Origin: Hymenobacter puniceus
GTDB lineage: Bacteria > Bacteroidota > Bacteroidia > Cytophagales > Hymenobacteraceae
Length of the DNA: 64,000 nucleotides
Reading direction: 5' to 3'
NCBI RefSeq assembly: GCF_014333525.1
Contig: NZ_JACSCX010000002.1
Span: forward strand, 496,001-560,000
This document shows positions 42,066-49,343 of this stretch, piece after piece. The position numbers and the translations under genes were made by a program. The notes below the pieces were generated by a model that saw only the letters and a program-made list of their open reading frames with translations, did not search any database and was not told where the DNA came from. Numbering within the stretch: position 1 is the stretch's first letter; each line of letters begins with the position of its first letter.

Positions 42066-42197
42066 ATGTCTGCTACCCCTGAATCTGAAAAGCCCCCGCT
42101 GCTGCCGTCGTGGCGGGCCTGGTACTGGTTGGTGCTGGGCGCGCTGGTGGCGGAAGTGGCGTTTTTTACTTACCTCACCCGCGCTTTCGCTGCATGA
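42066..42197 (+). CDS. 43-residue single-helix membrane peptide, coupled to symporter
   Basis: A short frame, MSATPESEKPPLLPSW..., with one membrane helix (about 19-41, YWLVLGALVAEVAFFTYLT) and a short tail. Its stop codon overlaps the symporter start by four bases (ATGA), the usual sign of translational coupling. The preceding sequence carries a plausible promoter-like TACCTTCG at 42052. The peptide looks like a small accessory subunit, comparable in position to small helper proteins of other Na+/solute symporters; no sequence family was recognised. Confidence 0.7.
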   Translation: MSATPESEKPPLLPSWRAWYWLVLGALVAEVAFFTYLTRAFAA

Positions 42198-43912
42198 GTA
42201 CCTTCGACTGGCTGGTGCTCAGCAGCACGCTGTTGTTTATTGTCGGCTACGGGGCGTGGCGCACGCGCGGCGCCGGCGCCTCCCTGGATTCCTACCTGCT
42301 CGGCGACCGGGACGCTTCCTGGTGGGGGGTGGGCCTCAGCATCATTGCCACCCAGGCTTCGGCCATTACCTTCCTCAGTACGCCCGGCCAGGCCTACGAC
42401 GACGGTATGCGCTTCATTCAGTTCTACTTTGGCCTGCCCCTGGCCATGGTGCTGATTGCGCTGTTTGCGGTGCCCATCTACCACCGCCTGAAAGTTTTTA
42501 CGGCCTACGAATACCTGGAAGGTCGGTTTGATAGACGCACGCGCACCCTGGCGGCGTCGCTGTTTCTGGTGCAGCGCGGCCTGAGCAATGGCCTCTCGCT
42601 GTATGCGCCGGCGCTGGTGCTGTCGGCCATTCTGGGCTGGAACATTATGCTGACGGTGTGGCTGCTCGGCGGCATCATGATTGCCTACACCGTGGCCGGC
42701 GGCACCCGCGCCGTAATGGTGACGCAACAAGGCCAGGTGGCCGTGATTTTCACGGGCATGGTGGTGGCCGGCTACCTGCTGGTTCATTATCTGCCCGCCG
42801 AAGTAGGCTTCAAGGAAGCGCTGCAGGTGGCCGGCCACCAAGGCAAGCTCAACCTCGTCGACTTCACCTTCGACCCCACGGACCGCTACAACTTCTGGTC
42901 GGGCATGACGGGTGGCCTGTTTCTGGCGCTGTCGTATTTCGGCACCGACCAAAGCCAGGTGCAGCGCTACCTGGCTGGCCGCAGCGTAACGGAAAGCCGC
43001 CTGGGCTTGCTCATGAACGGCCTCGTGAAAGTGCCTATGCAGTTTGCTATTCTGCTGGTGGGCGTGCTGCTGTTTGTGTTCTACCAGTTCAGCCCGCCGC
43101 CGCTTACGTTCAATGGCCCCGTGCGCAATCAGGTGGCACGCTCGGCCACGTATGGCCCGCAGCTGCGCGAGCTGGAGCAAACGCATGCCACGCTGTTTCT
43201 GGCGCGCCGCCAGGCCACTACCCAGCTGGTAGAGGCCCTGCACGCCGAAGACCCCGCCCAGCTGGCCGCCGCCGAAACCCACTTGCAGGCTACCACCGCC
43301 GCCACCCGCGGCCTGCGCGACCGGGCTCAGGCCCTCATCAAGAAAGCCGTACCCTCGGCCGAAGCCAAAGACACCGACTACGTGTTTCTGACCTTCGTGC
43401 TCAACAATATGCCACAGGGCCTAGTAGGGCTGCTGATTGCGGTGGTCCTGTCGGCGGCTATGGGCTCGGCGGCGGCCGGCCTCAACGCCCTGGCTTCCAC
43501 CACCGTCATCGACCTGTACCGGCCCAGCCGCCCGCTGGCCAGCGAAGCCCACAATGTGCAGGCCTCGCGCTGGGCGGCCATCGGCTGGGGTGTGCTCGGC
43601 ATCGGTTTTGCCACCTTCGCCGCCCGCCTCGAAAACCTGATCCAGGCCGTAAACATCCTCGGCTCACTGTTCTACGGCACCATTCTGGGGATTTTCATGG
43701 TGGCCTTTTTCCTGAAGCGCGTGGGCGGCACGGCGGTATTCTGGTCGGCCATTGTAGCCCAAACGGTGGTGCTGCTGCTGTTCTGGAAGACCGATATCGG
43801 CTACCTGTGGTTCAACATCATCGGCAGTCTGCTGGTGGTAGGGCTGAGCTTGTTGCTGTCGGTAGTGCGGCCGCAGCCTCAAGATTTGCCTCACGAGGGT
43901 ATTACTCCTTAG
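42194..43912 (+). CDS. Sodium:solute symporter (SSS family)
   Basis: A 572-residue Na+-coupled transporter with about thirteen helices. SSS motifs are visible: DSYLLGDRDASWWGVGLSIIATQASAITFLSTPG in order (helix 1-2 unwound region), VAGGTRAVMVTQQGQVAVIF, and SYFGTDQSQVQRYLAGRS near the Na+ site. The loop at about residues 325-400 is an extra helical hairpin (TLFLARRQATTQLVEALHAED ...) that many family members lack. The start at 42194 overlaps the small peptide's stop. Substrate unknown; the PIG-L deacetylase upstream hints at a sugar-derived compound. Confidence 0.9.
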   Translation: MSTFDWLVLSSTLLFIVGYGAWRTRGAGASLDSYLLGDRDASWWGVGLSIIATQASAITFLSTPGQAYDDGMRFIQFYFGLPLAMVLIALFAVPIYHRLKVFTAYEYLEGRFDRRTRTLAASLFLVQRGLSNGLSLYAPALVLSAILGWNIMLTVWLLGGIMIAYTVAGGTRAVMVTQQGQVAVIFTGMVVAGYLLVHYLPAEVGFKEALQVAGHQGKLNLVDFTFDPTDRYNFWSGMTGGLFLALSYFGTDQSQVQRYLAGRSVTESRLGLLMNGLVKVPMQFAILLVGVLLFVFYQFSPPPLTFNGPVRNQVARSATYGPQLRELEQTHATLFLARRQATTQLVEALHAEDPAQLAAAETHLQATTAATRGLRDRAQALIKKAVPSAEAKDTDYVFLTFVLNNMPQGLVGLLIAVVLSAAMGSAAAGLNALASTTVIDLYRPSRPLASEAHNVQASRWAAIGWGVLGIGFATFAARLENLIQAVNILGSLFYGTILGIFMVAFFLKRVGGTAVFWSAIVAQTVVLLLFWKTDIGYLWFNIIGSLLVVGLSLLLSVVRPQPQDLPHEGITP

Positions 43913-43961
43913 TCCCCTCTTCTGGGGGAGAGTGGGACTAGCTATAAAGATTTCACAACAA

Positions 43962-43999
43962 AAAAGCCCGCCGGAGTGTCCGGCGGGCTTTTCTTTTTT
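43962..43999 (+). terminator. Rho-independent terminator after symporter
   Basis: AAAAGCCCGCCGG, short loop, CCGGCGGGCTTTT then CTTTTTT. About 50 bp after the symporter stop. Confidence 0.92.
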
Positions 44000-44091
44000 C
44001 ATAGCAAACGGCTAAGCCACTCTAAAAAACTAGTAGCTAGCTCCCCCTCTCCCCCAGGATAGGGAGTTAGGGGGTGAGGTAAGCAGGGAGC

Positions 44092-44973
44092 TTACTTCGC
44101 GCCGTTCTTCTTGGCCATGGCGATGATGTCGTCGTTCATCTTCACGTAGTCGGCGTTTTTGGCGGTCTGGGCCAGGGTGCGCGACTGCTCGGCGGCGGTG
44201 AGGGCGCCTTTGTAATCCTTCATCTTCATGCGGATTTTCGCCTCGGTGTGCACGTTCCAGAACTTGGGCTCCTTCTCGTTGACTTTCTGCATCCAGGTCA
44301 GGGCCTGCTTCAGGTCCTTGTCGTTGTCGTAGTAATAGACGGCGGCCGCGGCTAGGTCGTTGGTGCTTGGGGAAGCATTTTTGGTTACTTTCTCCTCAAT
44401 CTGAGCCATCACCTTCGGCTCCACCTCGGTCACCACTTTAAACTTGACACCCGTCGTTTCCCACTGCAAATCCACGTTGGCGGTGGCAGGCGTGAGGTCG
44501 ATGAAGTTCATGGTGAAGGTTTCCACCTTGGCGGCCGTTTTATAGGGCTTCACCAAGAAGGTGGCTACGTCATCCTTGGCTTCGAAACCGTCGACGTTAG
44601 CGCCCTGCTTGGTGTTCTTGCTCAGCACCATCTTCCAGGAGGCTTTGCCGGGCACCGTGTACAGGCCATACTCGCCGGCCGGCACTTTTTTGCCTTCCAC
44701 CGTCACGTCATCCGAAAATTTGATGGTGGTCGTTTGATTGGCGCCCGTGCGCCAGCGCTTGGCGTAGGGCACAATGGCTTTGGTGGTGGAGTCGCCGAAC
44801 ACCATGCGGCCCTTCACGCCGGGGCGTGAATAGGTGAGGGTGATGTCGGTGAGGCCCACGCGCTGCATGATGGTGCTTTTGGGGCTGGCCGCCGGCGTAG
44901 CAATCTGGGCTTGCATGGTCAGCGGGGCCGCCAGCACTACCAAGCCGGCCGAAATAGAGAGAAGAGCTTTCAT
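44092..44973 (-). CDS. Secreted DUF2911 domain protein
   Basis: A 293-residue exported protein. After the signal peptide (LLSISAGLVVLAAPLTMQAQ) the DUF2911 domain spans about residues 30-175. Landmarks are DITLTYSRPGVKGRMVFGD, PYAKRWRTGANQTTTIKF, VPAGEYGLYTVPGKASWKMVLSKNTKQGAN in order, and MNFIDLTPATANVDLQWE. A helical, TPR-like region follows (YDNDKDLKQALTWMQKVNEKEP). The family is common in Bacteroidota and has no known activity. The start at 44973 is fixed by the signal peptide and supported by the promoter box upstream. Confidence 0.92.
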   Translation of the reverse strand: MKALLSISAGLVVLAAPLTMQAQIATPAASPKSTIMQRVGLTDITLTYSRPGVKGRMVFGDSTTKAIVPYAKRWRTGANQTTTIKFSDDVTVEGKKVPAGEYGLYTVPGKASWKMVLSKNTKQGANVDGFEAKDDVATFLVKPYKTAAKVETFTMNFIDLTPATANVDLQWETTGVKFKVVTEVEPKVMAQIEEKVTKNASPSTNDLAAAAVYYYDNDKDLKQALTWMQKVNEKEPKFWNVHTEAKIRMKMKDYKGALTAAEQSRTLAQTAKNADYVKMNDDIIAMAKKNGAK

Positions 44974-45006
44974 GAAGTGGGAAAATGATGGAATGGGGTA
45001 ACAGCC

Positions 45007-45014
45007 CAAAAGTA
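45007..45014 (-). promoter_or_regulatory. -7 box of DUF2911 gene
   Basis: TACTTTTG on the minus strand, exact TAnnTTTG, about 34 bp before the start codon. Confidence 0.5.
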
Positions 45015-45076
45015 GCAAACCCCACGTTGGAACTAGGGTTTGACAGAAATCGTAGAGGCCGCCAGTGGAAATCCGC

Positions 45077-45173
45077 CCGGTCCGACGGCGTAGCCGTCCA
45101 ACCGGTTGTCGCCTCCTAACATCGCAGGCATTGGTGGACGGCAACCGGTCGGACGGCTGCGCCGTCGGACCGG
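45077..45173. repeat. Double GGTCCGACGGC palindrome, 32-bp arms
   Basis: Arms 45077-45108 and 45142-45173 are complements with two mismatches. Each arm is itself a short palindrome (CCGGTCCGACGGC ... GCCGTCC-ACCGG). The same unit stands alone at 39240-39266. Confidence 0.88.
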
Positions 45174-45175
45174 AA

Positions 45176-45709
45176 CTACAGCTCTTGCACCGGAATCTGG
45201 TGCTGTTGCAGCAGCGCTAGTACCTGCTCAGGCGTGGCCGGGGCTGTCAGGCGGCGCAAATCCAGGTAGTAGCAGGCGGCTTCGACGGGATAGAGCAGCA
45301 GCCAGTCGGGGTGCACCCACACGGCGCGGCGCAGCACTTGCCAGCGTATGGCGAAGTGCCCGTTGTCGCTGCGGCCGCGGAGCTGTTCAGCATCCAGCTC
45401 GAAGCTGATGGGCGTGTGCAAACCGGTATTGCGGGCGTAGCCGCGCCGGAGTTGGTAGCGCACTAGCTGCATCCGCACCAGCGCATACAGCACCGCCACG
45501 GCCAGAAACACGACGGTACTTTGATTGACAACCTGGCCCAATCGGATGACTTCCAGCACCACGCTACTGGCCAGCAGCAGAATAGCTGCTCCCAGCAGCC
45601 AGTGGTTGAAGCGGGTGCGGGGCCGGCGGCGCCATAACCGGAAACTCACGGCCACAAACTCGTCGGCCGTCATCTGGACGTTGGGCAGTAGCAGTGGATA
45701 CGTAGGCAC
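45176..45709 (-). CDS. YcxB-like membrane protein
   Basis: A 177-residue protein with two adjacent membrane helices (about residues 38-57 and 64-82) followed by a soluble domain. The order of motifs (TADEFVAVSFRLWRR, then ELDAEQLRGRSDNGHFAIRW, DWLLLYPVEAACYYLDLRRL, TPEQVLALLQQH) fits the YcxB-like family, whose role is unknown. The last codon lies 3 bp from the palindromic element. Family assignment is by pattern only. Confidence 0.75.
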   Translation of the reverse strand: MPTYPLLLPNVQMTADEFVAVSFRLWRRRPRTRFNHWLLGAAILLLASSVVLEVIRLGQVVNQSTVVFLAVAVLYALVRMQLVRYQLRRGYARNTGLHTPISFELDAEQLRGRSDNGHFAIRWQVLRRAVWVHPDWLLLYPVEAACYYLDLRRLTAPATPEQVLALLQQHQIPVQEL

Positions 45710-45740
45710 GGGCTAGTGGGCAAGGAGTTGAAAAGTGCCG

Positions 45741-46736
45741 CTAAACCGACTCGGCCAGCTGGTGCCGCTCGTTTTTCACCACGTTGGCCAGCGTCCAGGG
45801 AATTTCCTGGCTGAAAGCATGCTGGCGCACCGGGCAGTCAGTCATGTGGCAGTGCGAGCAGGCCGAGAAGGCGCAGGGGTCGGCGTGCACGAACATTTCC
45901 ACGTCCACCTCAAACCGGTCCCGTACCAGCTCCTCGATGCGGTGCACTTCCGCATGGGTTTCTTCCAGACTGAAGTAGTAGGGCATGGTCACGTGGCAGT
46001 CGATGTGCAGGTTGGAGCCGTAGCGCTGCACACGCAGGTTGTGCACATCAATCCAGGCGGCGCGGCGCTGCTGCTGCAGCTCGGTTATCACCTGCAGCAC
46101 CGTGACTTCGTCTGATTCGTCCATCAACCCGCCCACCGAGCGGCGCACCATCCGGTAGCCATTCACCACGATGAAAAGGCCCAGAATAACCGAAGCTGCC
46201 GCATCGAATAGTACCTTGCCCGTGAGTATCACCAGCACCAGCGCCAAGCAGGATACCAGCGTACTCACGGCATCCAGGTACAGATGCTGCCCATCGCCGA
46301 CCAGCGCCAATGAGTGGTGCCTGCGGCCCGCCCGCACCAGCACGAAGCCCACCAGCAGGTTCACGACGGCCGTAGCCGCCAGTAGCGCCATGCCCCAGCC
46401 CGGCTGCTCCAGCGCGTGCGGCACCAGCAGCGCCCGTACAGCCGAATAGAAGATGTAGCCGCCCGCCATCAGAATCAGCCCGCCTTCAAACCCCACCGAC
46501 AGATGCTCGATTTTGCCGTGGCCATAGGGGTGGTTTTCGTCTTTGGGCAAGCTGGCCAGATACACGCTATAGAGCGCAAAGCCGCTGGCCACCACGTTGA
46601 TGATGCTTTCTAGCGCGTCGGTCAGGACGGCTTGGGAGTGTGTGAGGAAGTAGGCGTAGAACTTCACCAGCACCAACGCCACGCTCACCACGAGCGAAAG
46701 CAAAGCCAGACGTTGTTTGAGGCGCTTGGTGGTCAT
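45741..46736 (-). CDS. Cation diffusion facilitator with cysteine-rich C-terminal tail
   Basis: A 331-residue metal/proton antiporter, expected to export Zn2+, Fe2+ or Co2+. Six helices with the family sites: HSQAVLTDALESIINV (helix 2), HPYGHGKIEHLSVGFEG, and LYLDAVSTLVSCLALVL (helix 5, HxxxD replaced by YLDAV-type). The cytoplasmic ferredoxin-like domain (WIDVHNLRVQRYGSNLHIDCHV) follows. Beyond it is a tail with a CX4CX2CX4C cluster and two His (DPCAFSACSHCHMTDCPV), which looks like an added metal site. Start at 46736 is chosen over 46790. Confidence 0.9.
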   Translation of the reverse strand: MTTKRLKQRLALLSLVVSVALVLVKFYAYFLTHSQAVLTDALESIINVVASGFALYSVYLASLPKDENHPYGHGKIEHLSVGFEGGLILMAGGYIFYSAVRALLVPHALEQPGWGMALLAATAVVNLLVGFVLVRAGRRHHSLALVGDGQHLYLDAVSTLVSCLALVLVILTGKVLFDAAASVILGLFIVVNGYRMVRRSVGGLMDESDEVTVLQVITELQQQRRAAWIDVHNLRVQRYGSNLHIDCHVTMPYYFSLEETHAEVHRIEELVRDRFEVDVEMFVHADPCAFSACSHCHMTDCPVRQHAFSQEIPWTLANVVKNERHQLAESV

Positions 46737-46787
46737 GGGAGCGGTGCTGGTTGGGTTATGAGGCGAAGCCACACAGGAAGGGTAGTA

Positions 46788-46795
46788 CAAAAATA
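46788..46795 (-). promoter_or_regulatory. -7 box of CDF transporter gene
   Basis: TATTTTTG on the minus strand, exact TAnnTTTG, immediately beyond the ABC transporter terminator and about 50 bp before the start codon. Confidence 0.5.
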
Positions 46796-46796
46796 G

Positions 46797-46819
46797 GCCG
46801 CTCCGGATTCCGGAGCGGC
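46797..46819 (-). terminator. Terminator after ABC transporter
   Basis: GCCGCTCCGGA and TCCGGAGCGGC are complements around one base. It ends the ABC exporter transcript; the TATTTTTG that follows serves both as T-rich tail and as the next promoter's -7 box. Confidence 0.75.
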
Positions 46820-46855
46820 GCAGAAAAGGACGCGGGCGGCCAATTTCCCGTCTGC

Positions 46856-48682
46856 CTAGCTCATCTCAAACTGCAGCTTGAGCAGGTTGGCGTACAGGCC
46901 GTTATCGTTGTGGGCCAGCTCTTCATGGGTGCCTTGCTCCACAATGCGGCCGCCGTCAATCACCAGAATCTTGTCGACTTTGCGGATAGTGCTCAGGCGG
47001 TGGGCAATAATGATGCTGGTGCGGTGCTGCATCAGCTCGTCCATGGCCTGCTGCACCAGCTTCTCACTTTCCGAGTCGAGGGCCGAGGTGGCTTCGTCGA
47101 GCAGCAGGATGGCGGGGTTTTTCAGGATGGCGCGGGCAATGGCAATGCGCTGGCGCTGCCCGCCGGAGAGCTTGATGCCCCGCTCGCCCACTAGCGTGTC
47201 CAGCCCTTCGGGGAAGGAGCTGATGAACTGCCAGGCATTGGCTTTGCGGGCTGCCTGCATGATTTCCTCGTCGGTGGCGCTGGTTTTGCCATAGGCAATA
47301 TTCTCCCGGATCGAGCCGCCAAACAGGATTGTTTCTTGGGGCACGATGCCAATGTGGCGGCGCAGCTCCGTAAGATCGTACTGCCCAATGGGGCGGCCGT
47401 CGATGGTAATCTGTCCGCCGCTGAGCTCGTAGAACTGCATCAGCAGCTGCACGATGGTGCTTTTGCCGGCGCCCGACGGGCCCACCAGCGCAATCTTTTC
47501 GCCGGCTTGGATGGAGAACGTAATGTCCTGCAGCACCGTCAGGTCGGGGCGGGTGGGGTACTGGAATGCTACGTGCTCGTACGCAATGTTGCCCTGCAAC
47601 TGCACCGGCTGCGCGCCCGGCTGGTGGGTGGGCTCGGTGGGCTCATCCAGGATTTCGAGGATGCGCTCGGAAGCGCCCAGCGTGCTTTGCACCTTGCCGT
47701 ACAACTCGCCTAAGCCCGCCACCGAAGCCCCGATGAACATGGTGTACAAGGCAAACTGCGTCAGGTCGCCGATGGTCATCTGGCCGGCCTGCACCAGTGT
47801 GGCGGCGCGCCACAGTACCAGCACGATGCCGCCGAACAGGCCAATAATAACGAACGACACGAAGCCGCCGCGGTAGAGGTTGCTTTTCAGGGCGGCCCGC
47901 ACGGTGTTGGTGAGCGAGGCGGTGTAGCGCTGGGTTTCAAACTGCTCATTGGTGAAAGCCTTTACCGTGTTGATGCCCTGCAGCGTCTCCTCCACAATGA
48001 CGTTGGTTTTAGCCAGCTCGTCCTGGGTGGTTTTGGCCAGCCCCCGGATTTTCTTGCCGAACACCATGGCCAGCACCACAATCGGCGGAAACGTCACGAG
48101 CATAAACATCGACAGCTTCACCGACACCACCATGATAAACACGATGCCCGCCAGCAGGGTCGTCACCTGCCGGAACAGCTCAGCCAGCGTCAGGGAAAAC
48201 GAATCCTGAATGATGCTCACGTCGGAGGTGATGCGCGAGGTGATGGCGCCCACGCGGTTTTTCTCGAAGTACGGAATGGGCAGCGTCACGAACTTGCGGT
48301 AGAGCGCCTGCCGGATGTCGCGGACGGTAAACTCGCTCACCTGCGTGAAAAACCAGATGCGCCCGAATGAAAACAGGCCCTGCAACAAAATCAGCACGCC
48401 AAAGCCCAGCGCAATCTGATTGATGGAAACGGCCGTACCGTTGGGCAGCACCACCAAGTTGCCGTTGGCGGCGTCGGCCAGCTTACCAATCAGCCACGGA
48501 AAGGCCATGGTGCTGGCGCTAGACAGCGTGAGGAGCACCGTGCCCACAATGAATTTGGCGCGGTAGGGCAGCGTGAAACGGAAAATCCGCAACCCCTGCT
48601 GGAAGCTTTCCTTCGATAATTTCTTTTTGGGTGCGTCCGGGTCAAGCGTCGCACCGCTGGTATTCATTCCGCTTCGGGCCAT
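46856..48682 (-). CDS. ABC exporter, fused permease and ATPase (MsbA-like)
   Basis: A 608-residue half-transporter that works as a homodimer. The membrane domain (about residues 30-330) has six helices. The ATPase has Walker A GPSGAGKSTIVQLL, Q-loop VPQETILFGGSIRENIAYG, signature KLSGGQRQRIAIAR, Walker B ILLLDEATSALD and the switch His in IIIAHRLSTI, so all catalytic residues are present. Lipid or drug export is typical for the class; the substrate is open. The start at 48682 (MARSGMNTSG) or five codons later are both possible. Confidence 0.93.
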   Translation of the reverse strand: MARSGMNTSGATLDPDAPKKKLSKESFQQGLRIFRFTLPYRAKFIVGTVLLTLSSASTMAFPWLIGKLADAANGNLVVLPNGTAVSINQIALGFGVLILLQGLFSFGRIWFFTQVSEFTVRDIRQALYRKFVTLPIPYFEKNRVGAITSRITSDVSIIQDSFSLTLAELFRQVTTLLAGIVFIMVVSVKLSMFMLVTFPPIVVLAMVFGKKIRGLAKTTQDELAKTNVIVEETLQGINTVKAFTNEQFETQRYTASLTNTVRAALKSNLYRGGFVSFVIIGLFGGIVLVLWRAATLVQAGQMTIGDLTQFALYTMFIGASVAGLGELYGKVQSTLGASERILEILDEPTEPTHQPGAQPVQLQGNIAYEHVAFQYPTRPDLTVLQDITFSIQAGEKIALVGPSGAGKSTIVQLLMQFYELSGGQITIDGRPIGQYDLTELRRHIGIVPQETILFGGSIRENIAYGKTSATDEEIMQAARKANAWQFISSFPEGLDTLVGERGIKLSGGQRQRIAIARAILKNPAILLLDEATSALDSESEKLVQQAMDELMQHRTSIIIAHRLSTIRKVDKILVIDGGRIVEQGTHEELAHNDNGLYANLLKLQFEMS

Positions 48683-48789
48683 TCGGTATGGTAGAAGTGA
48701 GACAGGAGACGGGAGAAGCAAAACCTACGCGGGCATCAACCAGATGACAACCGCCATGTCTTGCTTCTGACTTCTGCTATTTCAACTCG

Positions 48790-49266
48790 TTAGTTGAATT
48801 TGGGTTTTCCTTGTTCCACCTTCAGGATCTGGGAGTTGCCGAACGGCACGGGCAGCCGCACCTGCACGGGCACCGGCTCGCCCTTGCGGGTAGCAGGCTT
48901 CCAGGCTGGCATGAGCGCCAGCACCCGCAGCGCCTCCGCGTCGCAGTCGGGGGCCAGGGATTTGGCCACTACCGGGTTGGTCAGGCGCCCATCAGCCCCG
49001 ACGGTAGCCGTGACTTCCACGTTGCCGGTAATACCCTTGACGCGCGACGCCTCCGGATACTGGATCTGCTGCTGAAAAAAAGCGCCCATAGCCTGCGCAC
49101 CGCCCGGATACTGGGGCGCTACGTCGGGCCGGTTGGCAGCCGGGCGGGCCTGGGCCTGCATGCGGCCGGCCTTCAGCTCGACCGGCGTTTTGGGTGCGGC
49201 CGGCTGCTGGGCCTGCGCGGCGTGGGTGGCCACTACCGACAGCAGAAGGAAGAAAAGGTGTTTCAT
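48790..49266 (-). CDS. Energy transducer TonB-like protein with signal peptide
   Basis: A 158-residue exported protein: signal peptide MKHLFFLLLSVVATHAAQAQ, short Pro/Ala linker, then a TonB C-terminal domain (about residues 75-150) with FFQQQIQYPEASRVKGITG, VTATVGADGRLTNPVVAKSL and CDAEALRVLALMPAWKPATRKGEPV. A true TonB has an uncleaved N-terminal anchor; here the hydrophobic part looks cleavable, so it may be a periplasmic TonB-domain protein. It has its own promoter and a 5' hairpin. Confidence 0.88.
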   Translation of the reverse strand: MKHLFFLLLSVVATHAAQAQQPAAPKTPVELKAGRMQAQARPAANRPDVAPQYPGGAQAMGAFFQQQIQYPEASRVKGITGNVEVTATVGADGRLTNPVVAKSLAPDCDAEALRVLALMPAWKPATRKGEPVPVQVRLPVPFGNSQILKVEQGKPKFN

Positions 49267-49280
49267 AGGAGAAGGAGGGC

Positions 49281-49318
49281 GGCGCAAAACGGCATTTTGC
49301 GCCACTTGCACAAAGGTA
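49281..49318 (-). promoter_or_regulatory. Promoter -7 box and 5'-leader hairpin of the TonB-like gene
   Basis: On the minus strand TACCTTTG (49311-49318) is followed by a perfect hairpin GGCGCAAAA / TTTTGCGCC (49281-49303, loop TGCCG-type), then the ATG at 49266. The hairpin would lie at the very 5' end of the transcript. Confidence 0.55.
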
Positions 49319-49343
49319 CGCCTACTTCCCCGGTAAACACGCC

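Noticed and set aside
42658..43941. 427-codon frame in another frame within the symporter
   Set aside because: The composition is Gly/Arg/Pro-rich with no motif; the symporter frame has clear SSS motifs throughout.
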